64,000 nt of DNA from Pleionea sp. CnH1-48 (GCF_024124665.1 NZ_JAMXSB010000012.1:1-64000), one strand, 5' to 3'. Shown: positions 16,484 to 24,945, numbered from the stretch's first letter. Numbers and translations are program-made. The notes: generated by a model from the letters alone, not told the origin.

Positions 16484-17182
16484 ATGAAAAAAGCCATCAT
16501 CATCTCTACCATCATCGCTGCCACTTTGTCTCACAGCACATCCGCTTTCGCTGCCAAGAAATCCAGCACCGAACAAGACGTCGGTGTCGCCAGCGGCGCT
16601 CTGGTGGGTGCAGCCGCAGGTGGCCCCATCGGCTTCTTAATCGGAGCAGCCATCGGTGGGTTGTTAGGCGATGAAGTCAATACCGCCAATCAGGTTGATG
16701 GCATGAAGACGCAACTGTCTGATGCACACAGCCAACAACAAGCGCTACAGGCTGAAATCGATACCTTAAAGCATCAGGCTTACTTAACCGCTCAACAAAG
16801 CCCAACACTCAATGGCTCTGAGAGTCTGCAAATGGACCTGATGTTCCGTACCGCATCCAGCACACTGAACACCGAAGCCACTCAGCGTATCGACCGACTG
16901 GCTGACTTTTTACAACAGTACCCAACATTGACCATTAACCTGGACGGCTATGCCGACCCACGAGGTGATGAAGCTTACAATCAAGCTTTATCGGAGTCTC
17001 GAGTGAGTGAAGTCCGTCAGCGTTTGATGGAGCAAGGCATTGCTGCTCACCGCATCATCACTACCGCTTATGGTGAATCCACTTCAAGCGTTTCGAAAGG
17101 CGATGTGGATGGCTATGCACAAGAACGTCGTGTGAGCATTCGCTTCTCTGCGGATACCGACACCAGTGTGGCACAAAACTAG
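16484..17182 (+). CDS. OmpA-family protein with glycine zipper, possibly PdsO-like
   Basis: A 232-residue exported protein with, in order, a signal peptide (MKKAIIISTIIAATLS, cleavage near AFAAKK), a glycine-zipper segment (ASGALVGAAAGGPIGFLIG, about residues 38-60), a short coiled coil (about 70-100) and a C-terminal OmpA domain (about 110-225) with the peptidoglycan-binding signature YADPRGDEAYNQALSESR. The combination resembles the sortase-associated OmpA-like protein PdsO, but no sortase or PdsR/S gene is in the window, so it may just be a general envelope-anchoring OmpA protein. The GAGGA ribosome-binding site is good. Confidence 0.75.
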   Translation: MKKAIIISTIIAATLSHSTSAFAAKKSSTEQDVGVASGALVGAAAGGPIGFLIGAAIGGLLGDEVNTANQVDGMKTQLSDAHSQQQALQAEIDTLKHQAYLTAQQSPTLNGSESLQMDLMFRTASSTLNTEATQRIDRLADFLQQYPTLTINLDGYADPRGDEAYNQALSESRVSEVRQRLMEQGIAAHRIITTAYGESTSSVSKGDVDGYAQERRVSIRFSADTDTSVAQN

Positions 17183-17324
17183 TCGTTAGGATGAATCAAG
17201 GTGATGGCTTTTGAGCAAGGAGGCTCAATCCTCTTAGGGAAATAGATTGGAGACATCACCACCACTTTTTTTAAGTTTCTTAAACGTCATAGCAAGTGAC
17301 TCTTCAATGACTCTCCAACCTTTG

Positions 17325-17349
17325 GCACAGTGGAAGCTGTGCTCTTTTT
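17325..17349 (+). terminator. Rho-independent terminator after the OmpA-like gene
   Basis: GCACAG (17325-17330), a 6-base loop and CTGTGC (17337-17342), followed by TCTTTTT. It lies about 140 bases after the OmpA-like stop and directly abuts the convergent secreted-protein gene. The long gap to the stop codon leaves room for a 3' UTR-derived RNA. Confidence 0.7.
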
Positions 17350-17689
17350 AATACGCAATAATACTGTAAATCAGTGGCACACTATTTACTTCAGTTGGAC
17401 ACGCCCCCCAAGTAGAGACTTGTACCTCTTTTTGTGCAGCAAAAGCTGATAACAACAACGAAGTTCTAACCTTGCCAACCTCTGTTGTCGCGTCATAAAT
17501 GACTTTGTCTTTCTGTATGTTAGTACAGCTGGTTGCTAAATCAGTACCATCACAAGCCATTGTGACCATAACAAATTTCGCAGCAGAATCTGTCTGTTGC
17601 ATGTTTTTGATTTTACAAGGCCCATGATTACCAGCCAATGCAAAGCTAGACACAGACGCCAGCAACAAACCTCGAATAAAAGATTTCAT
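17348..17689 (-). CDS. Small secreted cysteine-containing protein
   Basis: A 113-residue protein with a clean signal peptide (MKSFIRGLLLASVSSFALA, then GNHG). The mature part has four cysteines (GPCKI, MACDG, TSCTN, GACPT), likely forming two disulfides, which fits the DsbB gene elsewhere in the window. I do not recognise the family. Its stop overlaps the terminator T-tract of the convergent OmpA-like gene. Confidence 0.6.
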   Translation of the reverse strand: MKSFIRGLLLASVSSFALAGNHGPCKIKNMQQTDSAAKFVMVTMACDGTDLATSCTNIQKDKVIYDATTEVGKVRTSLLLSAFAAQKEVQVSTWGACPTEVNSVPLIYSIIAY

Positions 17690-17831
17690 AATGTTTTCCT
17701 ATTAACAGTTAGAAGAATAAAAGAAAGTCTAGCTCTATTATTAGTAATAGAACTCAATGGCTGTCCATGCCAAAAACGGGGAGAATTATATCCTTTTGGT
17801 TCACCCCATCCAATCCTCATTCTGCAGGAAA

Positions 17832-18560
17832 TCAAAAGTCCCCAAATAATCCCTGCAGCAAACTAATTGCGGTTAATCCAGCAGTTTCGGTTCTCAGAAC
17901 TCGAGGCCCTAATTGAATGGCGGTGCCTCCGTGCTGTTGGATATATTGATTTTCTAAATCCGTTAGTCCTCCTTCTGGACCAATAACAAGGCTAAATGCA
18001 TCTTGTGCCGATAGACTTCGCACTGACTGCCCTTTATGGGGATCAAGCAATAGATAAGAAGCATCAATATTCATGATTTCGTGCAACTGCAAAACTGGTA
18101 CAGGAGAGTTTAAAACGGGAATTGAGTTACGCCCACACTGCTCACAGGCACTGGTAATAATTTTACGCCAGTGCTGGAGTTTCTTTTCCATTCGTTCGCT
18201 GTTTAACTTAACACCGCAGCGCTCACTTAGTAAGGGCGTGATCTGCTGAACGCCCAGTTCAACCGCTTTTTGTATGGTAAGATCCATTTTATCACCGCGA
18301 GAAATGCCCTGAATGAGGTGCAAGTTCAACGGCGACTCATTATTTTTCTCTTCGCTTTTTTCAATAGCAAGCGTCATGGATTTTTTCTGGATTTCTTCGA
18401 TCACTGCAAAATATTCAAATCCATCACCATTAAACAGCACCACCTTTTCTCTTACGGCCATTCGCAATACAGTCGCAAGATGACGCGCCTGGTCCGGTGG
18501 TAGTTTTATCGCCTGCCCAACAGCTAAAGGCTCATCAACATAAACTCGGTTGTAACGCAT
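17832..18560 (-). CDS. rsmE: 16S rRNA (uracil(1498)-N3)-methyltransferase RsmE
   Basis: Methylates N3 of U1498 in 16S rRNA using S-adenosylmethionine. The 242-residue protein has the N-terminal PUA-like region (KLPPDQARHLATVLRM, VLFNGDGFEY) and the C-terminal SPOUT knot with the family's SAM site (SLVIGPEGGLTDLE and LGPRVLRTETAGLTAI). EKAVELGV-type helix 1 reads IQKAVELGVQQITPL. The length matches E. coli RsmE. Its start codon shares one base with the bioA stop (TAATG), so it is translationally coupled to bioA. Confidence 0.95.
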   Translation of the reverse strand: MRYNRVYVDEPLAVGQAIKLPPDQARHLATVLRMAVREKVVLFNGDGFEYFAVIEEIQKKSMTLAIEKSEEKNNESPLNLHLIQGISRGDKMDLTIQKAVELGVQQITPLLSERCGVKLNSERMEKKLQHWRKIITSACEQCGRNSIPVLNSPVPVLQLHEIMNIDASYLLLDPHKGQSVRSLSAQDAFSLVIGPEGGLTDLENQYIQQHGGTAIQLGPRVLRTETAGLTAISLLQGLFGDF

Positions 18561-19903
18561 TATGCCTCCGTTGCCTTAGTAATACCTTGCCAGGCAATAT
18601 CACCTAATCGTTCAATTTCTTCTTCGGTGATCACATAAGGCGGCATAAAGTACACCACATTACCCAATGGTCTTAAAATGGCTCCCTGCGACAAAGCATG
18701 TTGATAAACTTTCATTCCACGGCGTTCCAGCCAGTCAAACTCTGTACGGGATTTGGGATCTTTCATCATCTCAACGGCCAGAACCATACCTGTTTGGCGG
18801 ACATCACCTACATGAGGGTGTTCCGACAGCTTCTCGCCTATTTGCGTGAGTTTATTGATAAGCGGTTTATTCGACTCTGGTATCTGTTGCTCTTTCATCA
18901 CTTTGATGGTCGCCAAAGCAGCAGCACAAGCAATCGGGTTGCCAGTAAAACTGTGGGAATGTAAAAAACCTCTTAGAGTTTCATAATCATCATAAAACGC
19001 CTGATAAATCTCATTGGTTGTGATGACCGCCGACAAAGGCAAAAAGCCGCTGGTCAGTGCTTTGGATAAACACATAAAGTCGGGAGAGATCTGTGCATGT
19101 TCGCAGGCAAACATTTTTCCGGTACGACCAAATCCCACCGCAATTTCGTCAGCAATCAGATGAACATTCAATCGGTCGCACAGTTCGCGCACTTTCTTTA
19201 AATAAACAGGATGATACATGCGCATATTGCCCGCACATTGTATTAACGGCTCAAGGATAACGGCGGCGACTTCTTCATGATGTTCTTCGAGCAAAGCTTC
19301 CATTTTGGCAAACTGGCGCAAAGAATAAGCTTCCCAGCTCTCGCCCTGTTCGCGATAGAAACAATCGGGAGAGGGTGCCATCAGAGTCTCAAACAACAGC
19401 GGTGCGTAGGTTTCTTTGTACAAAGAAACATCCCCAACAGCAAGAGCTCCAACCGTCTCACCATGGTAACCATTCTTAAGTCCGACAAATTTTTTCTTCT
19501 TTGGTTGGCCTTTATTTAACCAATAGTGAAAACTCATTTTTAACGCAATTTCAACCGCTGAAGAGCCATTCTCCCCATAGAAGACCCGATCCAGTCCCGA
19601 AGGAGTAATCTCGACTAAGGATTCAGCTAGTTGCACTGCAGGCTCGTGAGAAAACCCAGCAAAAATAACATGCTCAAGCTGTGCAGCCTGTTGTTGAATC
19701 GCCGCAACGATATCTGGTTGTCCATGACCAAGAGAATTAACCCACCAGGAGCTAATGGCGTCAATATATTGATTTCCTTCAAAATCTTCTAAATAAACTC
19801 CCTTACCTCCTTTGATAGGGATAAGAGGATAGGTTTCATGATCCTTCATTTGGGTACAAGGATGCCATAAAACCGATAGGTCGCGCTGTTTTAACGATGT
19901 CAT
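18560..19903 (-). CDS. bioA: Adenosylmethionine-8-amino-7-oxononanoate aminotransferase
   Basis: PLP enzyme of biotin synthesis that converts KAPA to DAPA with SAM as amino donor. The 447-residue sequence carries the BioA signatures: LWHPCTQMKDHE near residue 12, the SSWWVNSLGHG active-site segment, YGENGSSAVEIALKM, the LIADEIAVGFGRTG cofactor stretch and the PLP lysine in MCLSKALTSGFLPLSAV. The Ser-Trp-Trp motif separates it from ordinary class-III aminotransferases. It is upstream of and coupled to rsmE. No other biotin genes are nearby. Confidence 0.93.
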   Translation of the reverse strand: MTSLKQRDLSVLWHPCTQMKDHETYPLIPIKGGKGVYLEDFEGNQYIDAISSWWVNSLGHGQPDIVAAIQQQAAQLEHVIFAGFSHEPAVQLAESLVEITPSGLDRVFYGENGSSAVEIALKMSFHYWLNKGQPKKKKFVGLKNGYHGETVGALAVGDVSLYKETYAPLLFETLMAPSPDCFYREQGESWEAYSLRQFAKMEALLEEHHEEVAAVILEPLIQCAGNMRMYHPVYLKKVRELCDRLNVHLIADEIAVGFGRTGKMFACEHAQISPDFMCLSKALTSGFLPLSAVITTNEIYQAFYDDYETLRGFLHSHSFTGNPIACAAALATIKVMKEQQIPESNKPLINKLTQIGEKLSEHPHVGDVRQTGMVLAVEMMKDPKSRTEFDWLERRGMKVYQHALSQGAILRPLGNVVYFMPPYVITEEEIERLGDIAWQGITKATEA

Positions 19904-19948
19904 TTAGAAAGTCCTGAAGTGAAGTAGGCTCATCAATTATCACCTATT

Positions 19949-19995
19949 ATACCCAAAGTATTTCGCACTGCACGTCAGCGAGTCCCAGTATTGCA
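19949..19995. repeat. Possible copy of a dispersed intergenic repeat
   Basis: ATACCCAAAGTATTTCGCACTGCA is echoed on the opposite strand in the fbpA-fbpB gap (about 35906-35932), where ATATCCAAAGTATTTCAAAGTGCA is read on the minus strand. The shared core is about 16 bases and includes CCAAAGTATTTC. Both copies lie between genes, which fits a REP/ERIC-like family. Only two copies can be seen here. Confidence 0.35.
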
Positions 19996-20084
19996 GGGCT
20001 TTTAAAACATTGTTACGAATAAGCGGTAGCAATTTATATCGCAGCCGTTAATCTGTGACTCTGAATTCCTTTTATCAACAGCAG

Positions 20085-21734
20085 ATGAACTTGAAAAGTC
20101 TTTTATTATTTAGCTTTGCGTTACTTTTAAGTGGTTGTCAGCCCACACCAAGCTCTCAAACAACAGCACCAGAACCGACTAAAGAACAACCCGAGTTTTC
20201 CAAAGGGGCACTAAAAGCTCACATAGACTTTTTAGCCAGCGATCTGCTGGAAGGCCGTGAAACGGGCAGTCGTGGATACGATATTGCCGCCCACTATGTA
20301 GCATCCCACTTTGCTCAATATGGACTCACTGCTGCGGGTGGGGATGACAGCTATTTTCAATCCGTTCCGCTACGTCAAAAACAGCGGGTCAAAGACTCAA
20401 CTTCCCTAAGTTTTACCCAAGGCGACAGAACTTTATCACTAAGTTTTCCCAATGATTTTATCAGTGGCGTCAGTAGCATCAGCACTGAAACCTCTATTTC
20501 GGCAGAGCTGATTTTTGCTGGGTATGGCATCTCGGCTCCACAGTTAAATTATGATGACTATGAACAACTTGATGTAACCAATAAAATTGTGGTGATTTTA
20601 AGTGGCAAACCGAGTCACTTTCCGAGCGAAGAAGGCGCTCATTTCGCGTCACGCTATGAGAGAACCAAAGCTGCTGCAAAAAATGGCGCGATAGGGATTA
20701 TTTATCTACAAACACCCAACAGCGAAAAACGCTACAGTTATCAGCGAGTACTGAAAACCATTCACAAACCGTCGTACGTTTGGCTCGATAACAACAATCA
20801 ACCTGGTGATACTCAACATCAAATAAAAAATAGTGCCTTGCTGAATATCGCCAGCGCCAAAAAAGTCATCGCCTTCGCTGGCAAGGATTATGACCAGTTG
20901 ATAGAGCAAAGCCGTCAAAAGAACCCAATGGAAAAGTTTTCTTTAGGAATGTCAGCAACACTTAGCTCACAGGCCCAGCACGATACCCTACATAGCCCCA
21001 ATGTGGTGGGTATTGTAGAAGGCACAGATCCAGAATTAAAAAACGAATATATCCTCTATAGTGCTCATCTGGATCATGTTGGCATCTATGGTCATGGAGA
21101 AGACCGCATTCACAACGGCGCAATCGATAATGCAGCGGGTATTTCTATTATGCTGGAAACCGCTCGTGTATTTGCTAAAAACCCACCTAAACGCTCTATT
21201 GTATTTGTTGCCGTCACCGCCGAAGAAAAGGGCCTGTTAGGTTCAAACTATTATGCTCATCATCCAACCGTTGCCATAGACAAGATAGTCAGTGTGATAA
21301 ACCTTGATATGCCATTGATTCTCTATCCCATTGGTGATGTCATCGCCTTTGGCGCAGAGCATTCGACACTGGGTGAGTATGTACAAAGAGCAGCAGAAAA
21401 AACAGGCTTGCAGATGTCGCCTGATCCAATGCCCGAGCAAAATATTTTTGTGCGCTCAGATCATTACTCTTTTGTAAAGCAAGGCGTACCCGCCATATTT
21501 TTAATGCCAGGCTTTAAGTCTTTAGATAGTGAACGAGACGGTGAGAAAATTTTCCGCGAGTTTCTTCATGAGCATTATCACCAGCCTAGTGATCAGGCCA
21601 ACCTTCCTATTGATTACAACTCGGGAGTACGTTTTACCCTAGTCAACTATCTGATAGGACAAGAAATAGCCAACTCAAAAACAACACCTAAGTGGAAAGA
21701 GGGTGATTTTTTTGGCGACGTTTTTGGTCGCTAA
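20085..21734 (+). CDS. M28 zinc peptidase lipoprotein with PA domain
   Basis: A 549-residue envelope peptidase. I start at the ATG at 20085, which gives a lipoprotein signal with the lipobox LLSGC (Cys18); the longer frame begins with a GTG and adds ten residues. A PA-like insert lies at about residues 120-260, followed by the M28 aminopeptidase core. The zinc and catalytic residues are visible: SAHLDHVG, NGAIDNAAG, VTAEEKGLLGS, INLDMP and RSDHYSF. It is likely a membrane-anchored aminopeptidase involved in peptide nutrition. It is convergent with the WD40 lipoprotein gene. Confidence 0.88.
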   Translation: MNLKSLLLFSFALLLSGCQPTPSSQTTAPEPTKEQPEFSKGALKAHIDFLASDLLEGRETGSRGYDIAAHYVASHFAQYGLTAAGGDDSYFQSVPLRQKQRVKDSTSLSFTQGDRTLSLSFPNDFISGVSSISTETSISAELIFAGYGISAPQLNYDDYEQLDVTNKIVVILSGKPSHFPSEEGAHFASRYERTKAAAKNGAIGIIYLQTPNSEKRYSYQRVLKTIHKPSYVWLDNNNQPGDTQHQIKNSALLNIASAKKVIAFAGKDYDQLIEQSRQKNPMEKFSLGMSATLSSQAQHDTLHSPNVVGIVEGTDPELKNEYILYSAHLDHVGIYGHGEDRIHNGAIDNAAGISIMLETARVFAKNPPKRSIVFVAVTAEEKGLLGSNYYAHHPTVAIDKIVSVINLDMPLILYPIGDVIAFGAEHSTLGEYVQRAAEKTGLQMSPDPMPEQNIFVRSDHYSFVKQGVPAIFLMPGFKSLDSERDGEKIFREFLHEHYHQPSDQANLPIDYNSGVRFTLVNYLIGQEIANSKTTPKWKEGDFFGDVFGR

Positions 21735-21787
21735 GAATATTTACTACTGCTTTGGCAGAGGCTATTAACGAAAAGTCAACAGCCCCT

Positions 21788-21821
21788 AACCATAAGGAAG
21801 TTATATAACTTCCTTATGGTT
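21788..21821. terminator. Perfect 34-bp palindrome between convergent genes
   Basis: The sequence from AACCATAAGGAAGTT to its exact mirror AACTTCCTTATGGTT is self-complementary, with only ATAT at the centre. It covers the last codons and the stop of the WD40 lipoprotein gene and lies 54 bases after the M28 peptidase stop. It probably acts as a bidirectional stop or mRNA-stabilising hairpin. No strong T-tract follows on either side. Confidence 0.65.
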
Positions 21822-22815
21822 GACTCAAAGGTAACACGGCCCACTTTTGGCCAAAACCTGACGATGCCTCAGTAATCACATGCTTACCCTCAGCATCAAA
21901 AGCAATGGCATACACAATAGCGCCACTGGGCTTCCATTGATTGCGCGTTTTTGCTTTCCATTGTTTTAACTTCGCGCCCGATTGCGTTGACCACAAGATA
22001 ATGTCTCGTCCCGGTGCACCGGTTGCGACCCACTTTCCATCCGGCGAAAACCGTGCAGCGCTGATCACATACTCTCTAGGCTTTAAAGCAAGCCGCGATC
22101 GTTGTCCTCCCGTTGTTAAGTCCCAGACAAAGGCATTACCTCGAGTGCCAGAAGTAAACGCTTGCAGCCCTTTGCGATCCAATGCAACCTGAGTGACACG
22201 AGAGTCATGCTCAAAAATATATTTAGGTTTGCCGCTGCGCGTATTCCACAAAATAGCACGATAATCGTGGCTTCCAGTGAATGCCCACTCTCCATTCGCA
22301 GACAAATCAACAGAAGAAACGGCTTCATCCCGATGGCCAGTGAAGACCAGCCGCCGCCCGGTAGTCATATCAATATGAATGGCGTTACCATTTTGTAATC
22401 CTAACAACACATAACGCCCTTTTCGGGAAATAGCCACAGAGTATATTTTTGCAGGTGCCTGCCAGTAACCATAAGGTTTGCCTGTTACCGTACTCCAGAT
22501 AACAAAGTTCTGTCGATCAGCGGTAATGACCCTACTCCCATCGGGTGAAATATCGCTAGCTAAAATGCCATCTTCCGGATTATCATTATGACGCCACTCA
22601 TACAACAGCTCGTTGGTCTCAAGATTCCAATAACCGATACCGTGATTCACCGAACCAATGACCGCAAAGCGGCCATCTTCAGAGATAGAAGCATCTAATA
22701 ACCCCACAGCGGCATGCTTCCAATCAGCTACCGATTCTGGCGTATTCTCGCAACCCGCGATAATAAAAAGGCTAATGGATAAAAAAGCAGCACATATTTT
22801 GCGAACCAGATTCAT
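21814..22815 (-). CDS. WD40-repeat lipoprotein
   Basis: A 333-residue protein with a lipoprotein signal (lipobox IAGC near residue 21) and about seven WD40/beta-propeller blades across the rest. Clear repeat ends are GIGYWNLETNELLYEW, FVIWSTVTGKPYGYW, YRAILWNTRSGKPKYIF, AFVWDLTTGGQRSRL and DIILWSTQSGAKLKQW. Blades of this kind bind protein partners, so it is probably an envelope scaffold. The partner is unknown. It is divergent from fkpA and convergent with the M28 peptidase gene. Confidence 0.85.
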   Translation of the reverse strand: MNLVRKICAAFLSISLFIIAGCENTPESVADWKHAAVGLLDASISEDGRFAVIGSVNHGIGYWNLETNELLYEWRHNDNPEDGILASDISPDGSRVITADRQNFVIWSTVTGKPYGYWQAPAKIYSVAISRKGRYVLLGLQNGNAIHIDMTTGRRLVFTGHRDEAVSSVDLSANGEWAFTGSHDYRAILWNTRSGKPKYIFEHDSRVTQVALDRKGLQAFTSGTRGNAFVWDLTTGGQRSRLALKPREYVISAARFSPDGKWVATGAPGRDIILWSTQSGAKLKQWKAKTRNQWKPSGAIVYAIAFDAEGKHVITEASSGFGQKWAVLPLSQP

Positions 22816-22852
22816 TATTCACACAGTTCCCTTCACTTAGAGGTTGGGTTTT

Positions 22853-22887
22853 GCCTCATTAGTCGTTAGACTGAGGCTTTTATTTTT
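22853..22887 (+). terminator. Terminator-like hairpin in the fkpA leader
   Basis: GCCTC-(ATT)-AGTC, loop GTTA, GACT-GAGGC, followed by TTTTATTTTT. The stem and T-tract read on the plus strand, yet no plus-strand gene lies between 21734 and fkpA (start 22914). It would therefore lie inside the fkpA 5' leader as a possible attenuator, or end an unseen short transcript. Confidence 0.5.
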
Positions 22888-22913
22888 CATCTATAAACTT
22901 TAGGGGATAAACC

Positions 22914-23711
22914 GTGAAAAAACTAATTTCTATCGCTGTTGCCGGTGCTCTTATCGTGGGCTGTAACCAGCAGCAAGCCAAAGAAGAGCCTGCAAAAGCA
23001 GCCAAAGCGACCACAGAACAAGCGGCAAAAACCGACGCGAAAGCAACTGAGTTTGCTAACGAAATGGAAAAAGTAAGCTACGCGATTGGTGCATTCCAGG
23101 GCAGCCGAATGAAAGACAGCGGCAACGAATTTGAAGAACTGGGCATTAACTTAGAGTTGTTAAAAAAAGGATTTGTTGAAGGCGTTGATGGCAAGTCCAC
23201 AATGAGTCAGGAAGAAATTCAAACTCTACTTACCAGCTACCAGCAGAAGCTACAAGCTCAAGCAAAAGAAAAACAAGAAAAAGCATCAGCAGAAGCTAAA
23301 GCGACAGGTCTTGCGTTCTTAGAAACCAACTCAAAAAAAGATGGTGTTAAAGTTACAGAATCTGGCTTGCAATACGAAGTCGTTCAAAAAGGTGATGGAA
23401 AAACTTTCCCTGTTGCTGTTGACCGTGTAAAAGTGCATTACGTTGGTACACTTATCGATGGCGCAGAGTTTGATAGCTCAGTAAAGCGTGGCCAACCAGC
23501 AGAGTTTGCACTTAACGGTGTAATCAAGGGTTGGACAGAAGGCTTACAGTTAATGAGCAAAGGCTCTAAGTTCCGCTTTTACATTCCATCAGAACTGGCT
23601 TACGGCGAACGTCAACTACCAACGATCCCGGCTAACTCTGTTCTGATCTTTGATGTAGAACTGCTCGATATCTTCCCAGCAGCTAAAGAAGAAGAAAAGA
23701 AAGAATCTTAA
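22914..23711 (+). CDS. fkpA: FKBP-type peptidyl-prolyl isomerase, FkpA/Mip-like lipoprotein
   Basis: A periplasmic or outer-membrane-linked proline isomerase and chaperone. The 265-residue protein starts with GTG behind a strong AGGGGAT. It has a lipobox (LIVGC, Cys17), a low-complexity Ala/Lys/Glu linker (about 20-45), the helical FKBP dimerisation domain (MEKVSYAIGAFQGSRMK, about 50-140) and the C-terminal FKBP domain (about 150-255). Catalytic-domain landmarks are VKVHYVGTLIDGAEFDSS, GVIKGWTEGLQLM and IPSELAYGE. The lipid anchor makes it more like Mip than the soluble E. coli FkpA. Confidence 0.9.
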   Translation: MKKLISIAVAGALIVGCNQQQAKEEPAKAAKATTEQAAKTDAKATEFANEMEKVSYAIGAFQGSRMKDSGNEFEELGINLELLKKGFVEGVDGKSTMSQEEIQTLLTSYQQKLQAQAKEKQEKASAEAKATGLAFLETNSKKDGVKVTESGLQYEVVQKGDGKTFPVAVDRVKVHYVGTLIDGAEFDSSVKRGQPAEFALNGVIKGWTEGLQLMSKGSKFRFYIPSELAYGERQLPTIPANSVLIFDVELLDIFPAAKEEEKKES

Positions 23712-23731
23712 TCACTCGTTGATAAGATTTT

Positions 23732-23774
23732 TTTGAGTCGCTGTTTTAAAAATAACAATAAACGGCGACTCAAA
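23732..23774. terminator. Inverted repeat after fkpA
   Basis: TTTGAGTCGC (23732-23741) and GCGACTCAAA (23765-23774) form a 10-bp perfect stem with a 23-base AT-rich loop. It lies between fkpA and a convergent monooxygenase-like gene, and fits a bidirectional terminator. T-tracts on both outer sides are short. Confidence 0.6.
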
Positions 23775-23806
23775 CTTTTCGACCTAAAATAAAGCTCATC
23801 TTATTC

Positions 23807-24097
23807 CTAAAACGCTTTACTTTCTAAGACACTGACTCTCTCGTCACGACTTAATAATGGTTTCATAGACTCCAACAAAGACACACGTTCTTCGCTATCA
23901 GTCCACTTTCGCCATGAGTCAATATCTTGCCAGCTGGCAATGATGGTTAAACGGTTGGGTTCATTGATGTCTTGATATAGCTCACCACCTAAAAATCCTT
24001 GTTTGTGGCCAGCATCTCTTTTCGCTTTTAAAATCAGTGCAAAGTAATCTTCGAGACACTCTGCTTTTAACTCTCGTTCAATAATCACTCGAATCAT
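23807..24097 (-). CDS. ABM-domain (antibiotic biosynthesis monooxygenase-like) protein
   Basis: A 96-residue single-domain protein of the dimeric alpha-beta barrel family: MIRVIIERELKAECLEDYFALI, then GFLGGELYQD and RLTIIASWQDIDSWRKWTDSEER. The family holds small oxygenases and uncharacterised stress proteins. I start at 24097, where the barrel strand begins; a longer frame starts with TTG at 24115. It lies 18 bases downstream of rsd on the same strand and may be co-transcribed with it. The substrate is unknown. Confidence 0.8.
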   Translation of the reverse strand: MIRVIIERELKAECLEDYFALILKAKRDAGHKQGFLGGELYQDINEPNRLTIIASWQDIDSWRKWTDSEERVSLLESMKPLLSRDERVSVLESKAF

Positions 24098-24115
24098 AAA
24101 TACTAACAACCCCAA

Positions 24116-24562
24116 TTAATGTTTACTGGTTAAGGTATCAATAAGCTCGTCTTCTAGCTCTACACGATGAGCAATAGCCTCGCCCAAACGCGACAGATCA
24201 GAATCCAGTTGTTCAAAAGAATCATCACTTTTAATTGAGGAATATTTATCATTAAAGTCAACAACGATATCCGTTGTTAAACTGATTTTAGGAACAAGCT
24301 GTTCCAGTAAACTGAGACTTTCTTGTCCATTTGTATCACAGGCCGATACTATCTGTTCGTATACTTCAAAATGACCAGCAGAAACATAATCTACCAGTAC
24401 ATCACAAAACTGATTAATTTGTTCCCCATCAGGCAGTACCTGCTCTTTGCGTTTTCCACTGAGACGGCAAAATAGCACTAATAGCTCATTCCTCTCAGCT
24501 AACCAGTTTTCAATGAGACTCGTTGTATTTACATCTTTTTCTTGTTCACCAGATGTCAGCAT
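24116..24562 (-). CDS. rsd: Rsd/AlgQ-family regulator of sigma-70
   Basis: An anti-sigma-type protein that binds the primary sigma factor, favouring alternative sigma factors in stationary phase. The 148-residue protein has the family's opening helix (LIENWLAERNELLVLFCRLSGK, about residues 14-35) and the following all-helical bundle (FCDVLVDYVSAGHFEVYEQI). I start at 24562 because a very strong ribosome-binding site (GAGGAG) lies in front of that ATG; the frame is open 19 codons further. Two dyad repeats lie upstream. It is followed by a small ABM-domain gene. Confidence 0.88.
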   Translation of the reverse strand: MLTSGEQEKDVNTTSLIENWLAERNELLVLFCRLSGKRKEQVLPDGEQINQFCDVLVDYVSAGHFEVYEQIVSACDTNGQESLSLLEQLVPKISLTTDIVVDFNDKYSSIKSDDSFEQLDSDLSRLGEAIAHRVELEDELIDTLTSKH

Positions 24563-24621
24563 ATTCACTCCTCGGATGCTGTGTCTGTATCCCACCGAGT
24601 AATGTGCCAGGAATTTCATTT

Positions 24622-24665
24622 TTTCATTAAAGCTAATGAAACTTTGTCATGATATTCTCATGACA
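24622..24665. promoter_or_regulatory. Two adjacent dyads upstream of rsd
   Basis: TTTCATTA/TAATGAAA (24622-24641, 4-base loop) and TGTCATGA/TCATGACA (24645-24665, 5-base spacer) lie 60-103 bases upstream of the rsd start codon. Both are perfect 8-base inverted repeats. They could be operators for the rsd promoter. The regulator is unknown. Confidence 0.45.
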
Positions 24666-24758
24666 CAAACACCCACCCCTGATTTTTCGTTCTCTTTCTT
24701 TTTAACACAACAAAGCCCTTACGGAAAGCTTTTGCTGTGAGACAAGAACTGGTCTAAT

Positions 24759-24817
24759 CTTGTAAAATAAGTATTAGAGGAATTTCAAATACTTATACAA
24801 GCAAGCTCTTAAAGAGC
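24759..24817 (+). other. Structured leader region upstream of the PAS kinase
   Basis: Read on the plus strand, CTTGT-(AAA)-ATAAGTATT pairs with AATACTTATACAAG around a 12-base loop, AGAGGAATTTCA. A second hairpin (GCTCTT-A-AAGAGC, 24805-24817) follows directly. The loop AGAGGA resembles a CsrA/RsmA binding site. The element begins about 190 bases upstream of the histidine-kinase start codon, so it may lie in its 5' leader or be a small RNA of its own. Confidence 0.35.
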
Positions 24818-24945
24818 AAATACTTGAACAATGATTGCCTACCAATCTAACTATAGCTGAAAAACAAAAGCTTAAGAGGATTGGTCTAAAACAGTCGGCT
24901 TCATATTTAAAAACTCGTTGTTAAAGGGAATAGCACGCATCAGTT

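Noticed and set aside
17321-17345. TTTGGCACAG as a sigma-54 -24 element
   Set aside because: No TTGC follows at the right distance; the bases belong to a terminator hairpin.
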